64,000 nt of DNA, taken from the NCBI RefSeq assembly GCF_003020125.1, contig NZ_PYFW01000003.1, positions 800,092-864,091 of the forward strand, written 5' to 3'. This document shows, piece after piece, positions 52,341-60,905 of the stretch (position 1 is its first letter; each line of letters opens with the position of its first letter). The DNA comes from Bradyrhizobium sp. MOS003. GTDB lineage: Bacteria; Pseudomonadota; Alphaproteobacteria; Rhizobiales; Xanthobacteraceae. A program made the position numbers and the translations under genes. The notes below the pieces were generated by a model. It did not search any database, was not told the DNA's origin, and saw nothing but the letters and a program-made list of their open reading frames with translations.

Positions 52341-53477
52341 CTACCCGTAAAGATATCCGACCGGCCTGCCTTCGGTGCGCAGCGGGCGGATGTCCTTCTG
52401 TGTGATGATCTGGCCGGCGAGACCGTCGATCTCGTCGCGCTGCGTCGGCGTCCAGCTGCGAAGATCGTTCATGCCCTTGAGGAGACCGAGCCGAAGCACT
52501 TGTGTGTTCTCTCCGACCGCAATGAGGCTGATCGAGCTCTTGCCTGCGGTCACGACGTCGCCGGCCGCGAGCTCGAAGGTCTCACCCGCCTTGTTCTTGA
52601 ATTCAGCGCTGCCGCGAATGACGCGATAGATCACCACCTCGCCCTTGGCGAACGAGGCGGCGTCCGCTGATGACGATGTGCTCTTCGGCAGCAGCGACCC
52701 TCCGCGCGGGTCGGTTGCGATGATGTGGCCGGTCACGAGCTGGCCGCTCGGTGCTTCGATGCCGATGTCGCGCACGTAAACCGGCAGCGCCGATTTGATC
52801 GAACCGTCGCTCAGCGGCTTGAACAGTGCATCCAGCGCCAGCGGATCCTGAAGCCAGAAGCCGGCATTGGCCGGTCGATCGTGCAGCGGATGGCTCCAGG
52901 CCACGCGCGGCGTCTCGGCTTCGTTGATCTGGTCGGGGCCGACGATGGTGGGATTCGGGAAGGTGGTGGGATCGGTGATGAAGGCTTCGAGGAATTTGCC
53001 CGAATAGCCCATCGAGACCGGATCCGGCGCCACCGTCTGCGGCGTCTTCAAATTCTCTTCGGTCGACAGTCCCGACCAGGTGTAGAACAGCTGGCGATGC
53101 ACGATCGCGCTTTGCAGCATCACAGCGCCGGGGCCGACATTGTAGAAGCGCCCGTCATAGTCGAAGGTGAACGCGCCCGAGGTCACCAGCACCAGCTGGA
53201 AGCCGCCGGGTGGAAGGTGCAAGTGGAAATCGGTGGGACCTGTGTCGGGGCGGTAGATCGGCAGGTTGGTCGCGACTTCGTGGAGCAGGAAGGTTTCGTT
53301 GTTGGCGTGAAAGCCTTCGTTGGCGCGATTGTAGAGTGCCTGCGGGCGATAGGTCGCCTCGAATTTCGCATTCCGGTCGCGGTCGATGGCGACGAAGTCC
53401 TGCATGTTGAGGCGGAGCGGCGCGCCGTTCGGATGGGTGAGGCCGGTGGTCCTGAGATCGCCCGCATGCACGTTCAT
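52341..53477 (-). CDS. Cupin-fold protein, possible dioxygenase
   Basis: A 378-residue protein with two cupin-like halves. The first has DFHLHLPPGGFQLVLVTSGAF, the second FAKGEVVIYRVIRGSAEFKN and LAAGDVVTAG. Only a few His residues are in metal-ligand positions, so catalysis is not certain. The start at 53477 follows GGAG; the longer open frame is rejected. I do not recognise the exact family; quercetinase/gentisate-type dioxygenases are possible relatives. Confidence 0.65.
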   Translation of the reverse strand: MNVHAGDLRTTGLTHPNGAPLRLNMQDFVAIDRDRNAKFEATYRPQALYNRANEGFHANNETFLLHEVATNLPIYRPDTGPTDFHLHLPPGGFQLVLVTSGAFTFDYDGRFYNVGPGAVMLQSAIVHRQLFYTWSGLSTEENLKTPQTVAPDPVSMGYSGKFLEAFITDPTTFPNPTIVGPDQINEAETPRVAWSHPLHDRPANAGFWLQDPLALDALFKPLSDGSIKSALPVYVRDIGIEAPSGQLVTGHIIATDPRGGSLLPKSTSSSADAASFAKGEVVIYRVIRGSAEFKNKAGETFELAAGDVVTAGKSSISLIAVGENTQVLRLGLLKGMNDLRSWTPTQRDEIDGLAGQIITQKDIRPLRTEGRPVGYLYG

Positions 53478-53853
53478 GACGTTCTCCGCTCTGCGCCGTT
53501 GCTTCGCTGGCAATGTCATTGCGAATTTTGGGCCAATTGGTTTGCGAAGCAGCAAGCGGCCCCGGCATCGCGATGCGGATGTGCCGGTTCGGGGGAAATC
53601 CGGTGGTTGCACGGGAGGTTAGATCGACGGCTGCTTCTGATCGTCGGACGCGTGCCGGGGCCGCGCGGTTCGGGCGCGGCGAGGGGGGCCTGTCTAATTT
53701 GTCGGCAAGCTCGCCAACGCGCGTGCAACGGCAGAGGCCACGGATCGGCGCGAAGCCATCTCAGGATCAGCGGTAACATCGCGACCTGACACCACGGCGA
53801 TTGACAGATTGTTCATGGTTTGTTCTTATGCTGCGACCGAGATGGAGGCAGCC
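53478..53853. other. Intergenic region with a plus-strand promoter
   Basis: About 375 bases between divergent genes. It carries the sigma-70-type promoter at 53801-53829; nothing else is recognised. Confidence 0.45.
53801..53829 (+). promoter_or_regulatory. Sigma-70-type promoter
   Basis: TTGACA (53801-53806) is a perfect -35 element, separated by exactly 17 bases from TCTTAT (53824-53829) as -10. Transcription would begin near 53836, which agrees with translation from ATG 53854 and excludes the upstream in-frame ATG at 53809. Confidence 0.7.
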
Positions 53854-54162
53854 ATGGACAACCGTATCAACGAAATTCGCAAAACGATCAGGGCGCTCCG
53901 CGTCAGCATGCGCGAAGCCGAAGCCATCATGCATGAGCAGATCAATCGCGCGGAGGACTGCAGCTTCGTGGCGCAGGAAGTCATCAAGATGCGCTCGGTC
54001 ATGAGCCTGCTGGTGAAGGAGCGGACTGCGCTCGGCGATTACGAGCCGATCCTCGTGAACAATTTCTTCATCCCGCGGCGCCGGCCGACGCGAAAGCCGG
54101 TCGCGGCTCGTGCGCCGACGGTCGATTCCGTATTCCGTCCGCGCGTGGTGGCGCGGGCTTGA
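53854..54162 (+). CDS. Small protein with helical N-terminus and basic tail
   Basis: A 102-residue protein. The start at 53854 is preferred because GGAGGCAGCC precedes it and the promoter lies just upstream. Residues ~1-60 are a continuous charged helix (DNRINEIRKTIRALRVSMRE) ending MRSVMSLLVKERTALGDY; residues ~70-102 are basic and Pro-rich (FFIPRRRPTRKPVAARAP). Could bind nucleic acid or membrane surfaces. No family recognised. Confidence 0.7.
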   Translation: MDNRINEIRKTIRALRVSMREAEAIMHEQINRAEDCSFVAQEVIKMRSVMSLLVKERTALGDYEPILVNNFFIPRRRPTRKPVAARAPTVDSVFRPRVVARA

Positions 54163-54175
54163 CGCGGAGGGCGGC

Positions 54176-54359
54176 TCAATCGAAAGCGTGAGGCGCGGCC
54201 CGATCCGGCTTGCCGGCCGGGCTGTCCGCCCACTTTGCCATCTCAATGGTCCGCGCATCGACTCCCTCGCACCAAGCAGCTTGGCCGCGCGCGGCCGTTC
54301 TCGGACAGGATCGGGACCAGGCTGTGGCCGCAACCGGCGCACCAGGCGATGTCAGTCAT
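54176..54359 (-). pseudogene. Small CxxC zinc-ribbon protein, apparently frameshifted
   Basis: From ATG at 54359, behind a G-rich ribosome site, the frame reads TDIAWCAGCGHSLVPILSEN and stops after 38 codons at 54243. A different frame of the same strand continues with WCEGVDARTIEMAKWADSPA and stops at 54176. The second segment looks like the natural C-terminus, with a further CxxC-like Cys and a TIEMAKWADSP motif. A single-base shift near 54275 would join them. I read it as a recent frameshift or sequencing error. Confidence 0.45.
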
Positions 54360-54426
54360 GCATTCCCCCCCCCACGGCGTATCAAATTCGGAAATGACGT
54401 TCTCGTCCGCGAAGCTTGCGCGGGCG

Positions 54427-55656
54427 CTATGACGGCGCAGGCGCACTGCGCCCGATCGGCGCGATCGTCCCCGAGATCGTCGTCGTAGCAATCCATCGTG
54501 ACACGGCTGTGATGTCGTCGCCATTTTCGCGGTAGGCGCGAAGCTGGAATTCGGCCGAGCTGCCGCGCTCCACGATGGTGCGGCAATGCTCGATCTCGGC
54601 TGTGCAGCCCAGCACCTCGGCGTCCCCGGCGGTGTCGTCGATGATTCGGGAGAGCATCTCCGCGATGTTGACCGGTCCATCCTTGGAGGCAAAGATGCAA
54701 TCGGTGCCGTAGCGCTGGGCGCGCCACTTGTTCTCCACCGCAATCGCGCGTTCGACCGCGGTGACCTCCTTCGACAGATGGGGCCGCAGATAGAGGTGGC
54801 GCGTCAGGCAGCGATAGAGCGAGGCGATGGCGACGGCGTCGTCGACCAGAGTGCAGGTGTCGGGCGCGCGAAGCTCGAGGGTCGGGTGCCGCATCGAGGG
54901 GCGCATCGCCCACCAGATGTGGCTCTCGTCGGGAACGACGCCGGAGCGCTGCAAGGCGCCGACATAGTCGTCGTACTCCTGCCGGCTCTCAAACAGTTCG
55001 GGCAGGCCGGTGCGCGGCAGCTCGGAATAGGCGGCGAGACGGTAGCCCTTCAGTCCGGTCTTGTGCGAATTCCAGAACGGGGAGGACGCGGACAGCGCGA
55101 TGAACAGCGGCAGATGCGGCAGCATCGCCCGCATCACCGCCATGCGCTTCTCGGGATCGGGCAGCTGGACGTGCACATGCATGCCGCACATCATGTTGCG
55201 GTGGCCGATGCTGCGCAGATCCTCGATCATCTCCTCGTAGCGCGGCTTCGGGCTCGGCTGCGACATGCGCCACACCGCGGTCGGGTGCGTGCCGCAGGCC
55301 ATGATCACGTAGCCATATTGTGCGGCGACGTTGGCGACTTCTCGCCGCAGGAAGCGAAGCTCTTCGCGGGCGTCGTTGACGTCGACATGGACGTTGGTGG
55401 CGACCTCGAGCTGGGATTGCAGCATCTCGCGCATGGCCTGGCCGCCGGTCGACCAGTTCGCCGACTCGAACAGCTCGTTAGGCGTGCGGATCGCGACCTC
55501 GAAACTGCGGCGGTCGGCCAGGAAATACTCCTCTTCGATGCCGAAGGAATATTCAGCAGCCTTGCCGCCGCCACCGGCAGAGCGAATCACCAGATGCTGC
55601 TTGTCGGTCGAAGAATCGAGGCGCAGCAGTTTCAAAACATCCGAAGCAAAAGTCAT
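54427..55656 (-). CDS. Carboxylate-amine ligase, YbdK family (GCS2)
   Basis: A 409-residue ATP-dependent ligase of the glutamate-cysteine ligase type 2 superfamily. Diagnostic segments: FGIEEEYFLADRRSFEV, MCGMHVHVQLPDPEKRM, SSPFWNSHKTGLKGYR and WWAMRPSMRHPTLELRAPDT. It forms gamma-glutamyl or similar amide bonds; the true substrates of YbdK-type enzymes are poorly known. The start is ATG 55656 or GTG 55677, the latter overlapping the upstream stop (GTGA). It follows an EgtC-like amidotransferase, suggesting a shared gamma-glutamyl pathway. Confidence 0.88.
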   Translation of the reverse strand: MTFASDVLKLLRLDSSTDKQHLVIRSAGGGGKAAEYSFGIEEEYFLADRRSFEVAIRTPNELFESANWSTGGQAMREMLQSQLEVATNVHVDVNDAREELRFLRREVANVAAQYGYVIMACGTHPTAVWRMSQPSPKPRYEEMIEDLRSIGHRNMMCGMHVHVQLPDPEKRMAVMRAMLPHLPLFIALSASSPFWNSHKTGLKGYRLAAYSELPRTGLPELFESRQEYDDYVGALQRSGVVPDESHIWWAMRPSMRHPTLELRAPDTCTLVDDAVAIASLYRCLTRHLYLRPHLSKEVTAVERAIAVENKWRAQRYGTDCIFASKDGPVNIAEMLSRIIDDTAGDAEVLGCTAEIEHCRTIVERGSSAEFQLRAYRENGDDITAVSRWIATTTISGTIAPIGRSAPAPS

Positions 55657-55673
55657 TTCCCACCCGGCAAAGG

Positions 55674-56501
55674 TCACCTGCGGGCACTAATCCTCTTGGC
55701 GGGGACGGGTTCCCTGTCGGCGCTACTGCAAATTGTCGCGTCGAACGGAACAATCTTCACGCTTTCGGACGCGCGCGCGATGAGCGCGTGATTTGGCGGC
55801 ACTTCGATCCAATCCGATTCCTTGTCGAACGGTTCGGACACCACGATGACCTGACCGCCGTCCTCCCGGTAATAGAGCGTGTTCGCGGCGTCGTTGACCG
55901 CAACTCGAAACGCATAGAGATCCCGGCCGTTGGCGATCGCACTGGTGAAGCGCAGCCGTTCGCGCAGATTGCCTTCGTTGACCAGGCCGATCAGGGCGTG
56001 CAGCACGCGCTGCGTCGCTCCGAGCGGATCGCCGTCGAGGCCGGCCCCCATCATCGCCAGGAACACGGCTTCCGAATCGGTCGTGCCCAGCCGCGACGGA
56101 TAATAGGCATCGGGGATCAGCGCTTCGACCTTGCGACGTAGCCGATTCCAGCTCCCGACGAATCCGTTGTGCATGAACATCCAGTGGCCGCAGGCAAAGG
56201 GATGGCAATTCTGCCGCGTCACCGCCGTGCCGGTCGCAGCCCGCACATGGGCAAAGAACAAATGCGAGCGCAGATGCCGGCAGAGATAGCGCAGGTTTTC
56301 GTCGGACCACGCCGGCCGCGTCTCGCGGTAGAGCCCGGGCTCCGGATGCTCACCGTACCAGCCCAGACCAAAGCCGTCGCCGTTCGAGCCCGCCGTGGAT
56401 TGCAGCGATCGGATGCTTTGCGCGACCAGCGAATGTTCGGGCTCGGTGACGTAAGGCTCGAACGAGGTGGTCTCGCCTCGGTATGCGATCCAGCGGCACA
56501 T
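55674..56501 (-). CDS. Class II glutamine amidotransferase (EgtC/YafJ-like)
   Basis: A 275-residue N-terminal-nucleophile amidohydrolase. It begins CRWIAYRG, with Cys2 as the nucleophile once Met is removed, the hallmark of class II GATases. Further motifs are HPFACGHWMFMHNGFVGSW and GTTDSEAVFLAMM. This is the EgtC/YafJ group, which hydrolyses gamma-glutamyl bonds; EgtC removes glutamate in ergothioneine synthesis. The start at 56501 is fixed by the nucleophile Cys. Coupled with the next ligase gene. Confidence 0.88.
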   Translation of the reverse strand: MCRWIAYRGETTSFEPYVTEPEHSLVAQSIRSLQSTAGSNGDGFGLGWYGEHPEPGLYRETRPAWSDENLRYLCRHLRSHLFFAHVRAATGTAVTRQNCHPFACGHWMFMHNGFVGSWNRLRRKVEALIPDAYYPSRLGTTDSEAVFLAMMGAGLDGDPLGATQRVLHALIGLVNEGNLRERLRFTSAIANGRDLYAFRVAVNDAANTLYYREDGGQVIVVSEPFDKESDWIEVPPNHALIARASESVKIVPFDATICSSADREPVPAKRISARR

Positions 56502-56585
56502 GAGGTTCCTGTCGGGGATATGTCCTGGCAGCACCAACAAACAGGCCCGGGCTGCGTTCCCGGCGAGATCCGGTCGCTCGCGCCG

Positions 56586-57182
56586 CTAGTCCCGGCCGCC
56601 GAGCGTTTCGCGATAAGCCTTGCCGTAGGGATAAAAATGCTCCTTGCGGCCCTGGTCCCAGAGCGCCCTGAATCCGGGCGCTGTGATGTCCCAATCCGGG
56701 CGGCACTTCATGCCGACGGCTCTGAGGTCCTGGCGCAATTCTTCCATCGTCGGACGCCCGAAGAACCAGTAGCCGTTGTAGATCTTGTGAATGACGAGGC
56801 GGGGCTCCAGCACGACGACATGCGGAATCATCGGATTGTGGAGGGGATCGGTGTATTCGGCGATGTCGAGGTCCTTCTGGACGATCCGCCTGGGGTCCGA
56901 GAGGAAGGGCCAGTGCGCGCCGGCGCCACTGCGATATTCATTGGTCTCGGTGATGGTGTCGGTGGTGATCGTGACCAGCCGGCAATAGCCGACCTCCATC
57001 TCGCGATGGAGCTGAACCAACCCTTCGGTCTGGCGACGATCCTTCGGGCAGAATCCGCCGCGGCCGAGCACGACGATCATGGGATCGTCCCCTTGCAGCT
57101 CGGAGAGTTTGCGGTGCTTTGCGGTGTGGTCGCTGAGTTCGTAATCCGGGAAGGTCACTCCCGGCATGATGTCAGTTCGCAT
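56586..57182 (-). CDS. Redoxin / AhpC-TSA-like protein
   Basis: A 198-residue thioredoxin-fold protein. GVTFPDYELSDHTAKHRKLSEL is the redoxin start, and the peroxidatic-type region is VVLGRGGFCPKDRRQTEGL with one Cys where peroxiredoxins have theirs. The C-terminal half is longer (IPHVVVLEPRLVIHKIYNGY). AGGAGG precedes the start. It lies 33 bases after the flavin reductase gene and before the amidotransferase, in the same minus-strand redox cluster. Confidence 0.8.
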   Translation of the reverse strand: MRTDIMPGVTFPDYELSDHTAKHRKLSELQGDDPMIVVLGRGGFCPKDRRQTEGLVQLHREMEVGYCRLVTITTDTITETNEYRSGAGAHWPFLSDPRRIVQKDLDIAEYTDPLHNPMIPHVVVLEPRLVIHKIYNGYWFFGRPTMEELRQDLRAVGMKCRPDWDITAPGFRALWDQGRKEHFYPYGKAYRETLGGRD

Positions 57183-57215
57183 CGAATCCTCCTGTGTCCG
57201 GCGCCGATTTTGTCT

Positions 57216-58961
57216 CTAGAGATCGATCACGACGTCGCCTTGTGGTCGTGCGCAGCAGATCAGCAGATTTCCCTCCGCCGGCGGGTCGAGCGGATCCGGC
57301 GCGTAGCTGACTTCTCCGGCCACGAGGCCGCTCTCGCAGTTGTGGCACACGCCCGTCCGGCACGACCAGCGCACCGGGACATCGCATGCCTCGGCGAGCT
57401 CGAGTAGGTTGGCGTAGGAAGGCCCCCAGCAGACATTGAGGCCGCTGCGGGTGAACGACACCATCGGACCCGGGCCCGGGGCTCCGGTCGGCTGATGTGG
57501 AGTCGTCTTCGGCGCGGCGGCGATACCCGGCGTCAGCGAGGGCTTGCTGCCGAACAGCTCGGTGTGAATGCGATCGGGCGCGACACCCAGCGCGGCGAGG
57601 CCGGTGGTAAGGTCGCTCATGAAGGCCGTCGGTCCGCAGAGATAGAAATCGCCGTCCCTGGGGACGTCGAGCATCTGGAGCCGCTGCCGATCCAGACGAC
57701 CCGTGCTGTCGAAGTCGGCTCCTGGACGGTCGGCCGGATCGGGCGCGCTGAAGCAGACATGGCTGTGATGATGGGCCAATCCTGCAAGGAGCGCGCGCGT
57801 CTCGGCCGCGAACGGATGCTCGCGGCCGTTGCGTGTGCCATGCAGCCACCAGACATCCCGCGTCGTGCGTTCGGCGGCGAGGGCGTGCAGCATGGCGAGC
57901 ACCGGCGTCACGCCGATACCCGCGCTCAGCAGCACCACAGGCCGCGCATCGGCATGGAGCGTGAAGCTGCCGCGCGGCGCACCGACCGGCACGATATCGC
58001 CAGCCTGGATCGTCTCCGCGACATAGAAGCTGGCCGCGCCGTGCGCCTCGCGCTTGATGCTGATGCGATAGGATGCGGCGTCGGCGCGGCTCGACAGCGA
58101 ATAGCTGCGCGTCATCGCCGATGGCCCCAGCCGCACGACCACGAATTGACCGGGCAGGGCGGCTGCCAACTTCTGTCCGTCCGCAGGCTCGAGCATCAGC
58201 GAGGTCACGCTGGCGCTTTCGGCGATCTTGCGCGTCACGCGAAACGGGCGGAAGCCGCGCCAGGCCGGCGCCGGGAAAGCCGCTGGGCCGAGCCCGGCGT
58301 TTCCCGCGGCGGGGCCGTCCTGCTGCGCCAGCAGTTCAGCAAAGGAGTGATTCCAGCCGGGGCTCAGCGCCGGAATTTTCAGCGCGCGCGCAAGGCGCTC
58401 GGGCGGATGAGGCGGCAGGTAAAGCAGCGCATCGATCTCGGCGACGCTCATGCCTTCCGGACCGCTCTCGACCTGCACGATCTCGTCGCCGGCCTCGACG
58501 TCGCCTTCCTCGATGACACGGAAGTAGAAGCCCGGCCGGCCGTGCTTGACGAGCAGCGCGGGCATGTCGGGCTCGTCCATGCGAATGCCGAGCCGGTAGC
58601 AGGTGACGCGCGGCTGCGTGACCTCGAACAGGGCCGATCCGATTCTGTAGCGATCACCGATGCAGACCTCGGTGTCGGCCAGGCCCTCGACGGTGAAATT
58701 CTCGCCGAATTGACCATGAACGAGGTCGGAACGGCCGAGATGTTTCTGCCAGTATCGATAGGACTCGTCTTGATAGACGAAGACGGCTCGCTGCTCGCCG
58801 CCGTGACCCGCCGTATCGCCCTGGCCGTCGCCATCGATGTTGAGCCGGCGTACCCGGCGCGGGCCTGTGACGGAGGTCTTCCAGATTCCGGTATGGACGG
58901 TCCTGCCTTGCCAGGCGACGTCGCGCGGCAGGCCGACATTGAGGGAGAGCAGACGAGCCAT
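57216..58961 (-). CDS. Fusion of MOSC domain, FAD/NAD reductase and plant-type ferredoxin
   Basis: A 581-residue three-part protein. Residues ~1-215 are a MOSC/YiiM-like domain (DTAGHGGEQRAVFVYQDESY, FTVEGL, TQPRVTCYRLGIRM). Residues ~275-490 form a ferredoxin-NADP-reductase module: RSYSLSS for FAD, LLSAGIGVTPVLAMLHAL for NAD. Residues ~500-581 are a [2Fe-2S] ferredoxin with CRTGVCHNC and LLICC. MOSC proteins handle molybdenum cofactor sulfur or N-hydroxylated substrates; the fusion supplies its own electron transfer. The start at 58961 follows GAGGAAA. Confidence 0.9.
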   Translation of the reverse strand: MARLLSLNVGLPRDVAWQGRTVHTGIWKTSVTGPRRVRRLNIDGDGQGDTAGHGGEQRAVFVYQDESYRYWQKHLGRSDLVHGQFGENFTVEGLADTEVCIGDRYRIGSALFEVTQPRVTCYRLGIRMDEPDMPALLVKHGRPGFYFRVIEEGDVEAGDEIVQVESGPEGMSVAEIDALLYLPPHPPERLARALKIPALSPGWNHSFAELLAQQDGPAAGNAGLGPAAFPAPAWRGFRPFRVTRKIAESASVTSLMLEPADGQKLAAALPGQFVVVRLGPSAMTRSYSLSSRADAASYRISIKREAHGAASFYVAETIQAGDIVPVGAPRGSFTLHADARPVVLLSAGIGVTPVLAMLHALAAERTTRDVWWLHGTRNGREHPFAAETRALLAGLAHHHSHVCFSAPDPADRPGADFDSTGRLDRQRLQMLDVPRDGDFYLCGPTAFMSDLTTGLAALGVAPDRIHTELFGSKPSLTPGIAAAPKTTPHQPTGAPGPGPMVSFTRSGLNVCWGPSYANLLELAEACDVPVRWSCRTGVCHNCESGLVAGEVSYAPDPLDPPAEGNLLICCARPQGDVVIDL

Positions 58962-59401
58962 CGGTTTCCTCGATCGCGGATGCATAGTCCCCGACCTGGC
59001 GGGGCGCCTGCACGGTAATCTGCACCCTAATCGGATTGTGGGCCCGTTAGTGATTGTTAGACGTTGCGAGCCGACCGTCGGCAAAATCGCTGTTCCTGGG
59101 CGCGCCGTGCAGAGCCGCAACACGAGGCTGGATCAGTCAGCCTGCAACCATGGAACCGATGCGGCGGCTGGTCGCAGCCGTGCTGCCTTGATTCCGACGG
59201 ACCCACCTCTATCTCTGGTACGAACAAGAATCCGGGCCCCTCTGGCGAGGACGCCGACCTAGTCGGCAAACCTCGCGATGTCGGATGACCTGTCCCGCGC
59301 GAATGCGATGGATCGGCCGATTGTCGGGCCTCGTTCTTTATCTCCGACCATTCGTCCCCATCGCAGCTCCGTGCGGTCATTTCGCAAATTGAGGAGCAAC
59401 G
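58962..59401. other. Intergenic region, divergent promoters
   Basis: About 440 bases between the minus-strand redox fusion and the plus-strand ter-like operon. An open frame crosses it on the minus strand but shows no ribosome site or family pattern. No promoter motif is convincing. Confidence 0.4.
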
Positions 59402-59875
59402 ATGACTGACGCCAAGCATTTAAATTCCATCGAGATCGAGATCACGGAACCGTCCAGCTTGAACGAGCAGGCTGCCGCCGCGCTAGTGATCGTGGGCGCG
59501 CTGGTCGCGGTTGCCGACCGGCGCGTTTCGCCCGTCGAGCGCGACGAGGTGATCCGCTTCGTCCGGGATCGCAAGCTGGCGCCGCACATTCCGGAGGAAC
59601 GGCTCTATGCCATGTTCGACGAACTCGCCGAACGGCTCGAAGAGCCGGATTTCGCCAATGTCGTGATCGACACGCTGCGGCCGGTTTCGAACCTGCCGCT
59701 CTCGTCCCATCTGATCGAGCTGTCGGAGCGCGTTGCTGCGGCGGACGAGGACGTCCATCCCCATGAAGTGCAGGCGATCAAATTGTTGCGTTTGCTGACG
59801 CTGGTGCTGCCGCGCGCAAAGCCGGTCAACTCGCCTAAGGAGCGCCTCGAACAGCCCTTGGCGACAGAGGAATAA
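59402..59875 (+). CDS. TerB-like tellurite-resistance/DjlA-type helical domain protein
   Basis: A 157-residue soluble helical protein. AAALVIVGALVAVADRRVSPVERDEV and a second half with ELSERVAAADEDVHPHEVQAI are the paired acidic helices of TerB/DjlA-type domains, which bind metal through Asp/Glu. GAGGAGCAACG precedes the start. First gene of a four-gene plus-strand operon with a membrane protein, TerC and UPF0114. Confidence 0.85.
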   Translation: MTDAKHLNSIEIEITEPSSLNEQAAAALVIVGALVAVADRRVSPVERDEVIRFVRDRKLAPHIPEERLYAMFDELAERLEEPDFANVVIDTLRPVSNLPLSSHLIELSERVAAADEDVHPHEVQAIKLLRLLTLVLPRAKPVNSPKERLEQPLATEE

Positions 59876-59877
59876 GC

Positions 59878-60231
59878 ATGAGCGCAGCATCGGACGAGCG
59901 TCGCAATGAGGCCGCAGGTTCCGCCGGCGAACTGGCCGGCGGTGACCCGCGCCTCGACAAGCTTGTCGATCGGCTGCCGCCACGCATGGGTGACACCGTC
60001 ACCTATCTGCTCAAACCATCGAACCGTTGGGTCAGAATTCCCTCGGGTGCGCTGCTCATTGCCGGCGGCGTGCTTTCCTTCCTGCCGATTCTCGGCGTCT
60101 GGATGCTGCCGCTCGGCCTCGCGCTGCTTGCCGAGGACGTGCCTGCGCTGCGTTCGTCGCGTTCGAAGGTCCTGGATTGGGTCGAGCGAAAGAAGCCGCA
60201 TTGGCTCGATCCGTCCGCGCCCAAAAAATGA
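59878..60231 (+). CDS. Small membrane protein with two helices
   Basis: A 117-residue protein. After a charged N-terminus (about 45 residues), SGALLIAGGVLSFLPILGVW and MLPLGLALLAEDVPAL form two closely spaced transmembrane helices of the PGPGW-like type. GAGGAA precedes the start; 2 bases separate it from the terB-like gene. Function unknown; by context it works with TerB/TerC. Confidence 0.82.
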   Translation: MSAASDERRNEAAGSAGELAGGDPRLDKLVDRLPPRMGDTVTYLLKPSNRWVRIPSGALLIAGGVLSFLPILGVWMLPLGLALLAEDVPALRSSRSKVLDWVERKKPHWLDPSAPKK

Positions 60232-60237
60232 TCGAAC

Positions 60238-60876
60238 ATGTTTGAATTCATCACACCCGAAGCGCTCACCGCACTGCTTCAAGTCGTCCTGATCGACCTC
60301 GTACTCGCCGGCGACAATGCCGTCGTCATCGGCCTTGCCGCGGCGGGATTGCCGGCCGAACAGCGCCGCCGTGCCATCATCGTCGGCATTGCCGCCGCCA
60401 CCGTGCTGCGCATCGTCTTCGCGGGCGTGGCGACCCAGCTCCTGCAGGTCATCGGCCTGTTGCTCGCCGGCGGCGTACTGCTGCTCTGGGTGTGCTGGAA
60501 GATGTGGCGCGAGCTGCGCGAGCAGGCGGCGCACTCCAACGAGCTCGCATTCGGCCATGGCGGCGGCGCGGCGGCTGCGCCGGCGCAGCGAAAGACCTTC
60601 GGCCAGGCTGCGGTGCAGATCATCGCGGCCGACGTCTCGATGTCGCTCGACAACGTGCTCGCCGTCGCCGGCGCCGCGCGCGAACATCCCTATATTCTCG
60701 CCTTCGGCCTGTTGCTGTCGGTCGCGTTAATGGGCGTCGCCGCCGACCTGCTCGGCCGCGTCCTCCAGAAGCAGCGCTGGATCGCCTATGTCGGCCTCGC
60801 GATCATCATTTATGTCGCCTTTGAGATGATTTATCGGGGCTCACTCGAGCTCGCGCCTGTCATCGCGAGTCTCTGA
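60238..60876 (+). CDS. TerC family integral membrane protein
   Basis: A 212-residue membrane protein with about seven helices. TerC signatures LIDLVLAGDNAVVIGLAAAG and ADVSMSLDNVLAVAGAARE each carry the conserved Asp-Asn pair, thought to bind metal within the membrane. This is the YjbE/YkoY-type TerC linked to metal (Mn) export and tellurite resistance. It starts 6 bases after the preceding gene. Confidence 0.92.
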   Translation: MFEFITPEALTALLQVVLIDLVLAGDNAVVIGLAAAGLPAEQRRRAIIVGIAAATVLRIVFAGVATQLLQVIGLLLAGGVLLLWVCWKMWRELREQAAHSNELAFGHGGGAAAAPAQRKTFGQAAVQIIAADVSMSLDNVLAVAGAAREHPYILAFGLLLSVALMGVAADLLGRVLQKQRWIAYVGLAIIIYVAFEMIYRGSLELAPVIASL

Positions 60877-60905
60877 GGCGATATCTTTACAATCCGGAGT
60901 AGTCC

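Noticed and set aside
57213..57222. 10-bp palindrome TCTCTAGAGA
   Set aside because: It overlaps the stop codon of the redox fusion gene and is short enough to arise by chance.
59057..59419. A 120-codon minus-strand frame in the gap before the terB-like gene
   Set aside because: It would start inside the terB-like gene, has no ribosome site and shows no family pattern.
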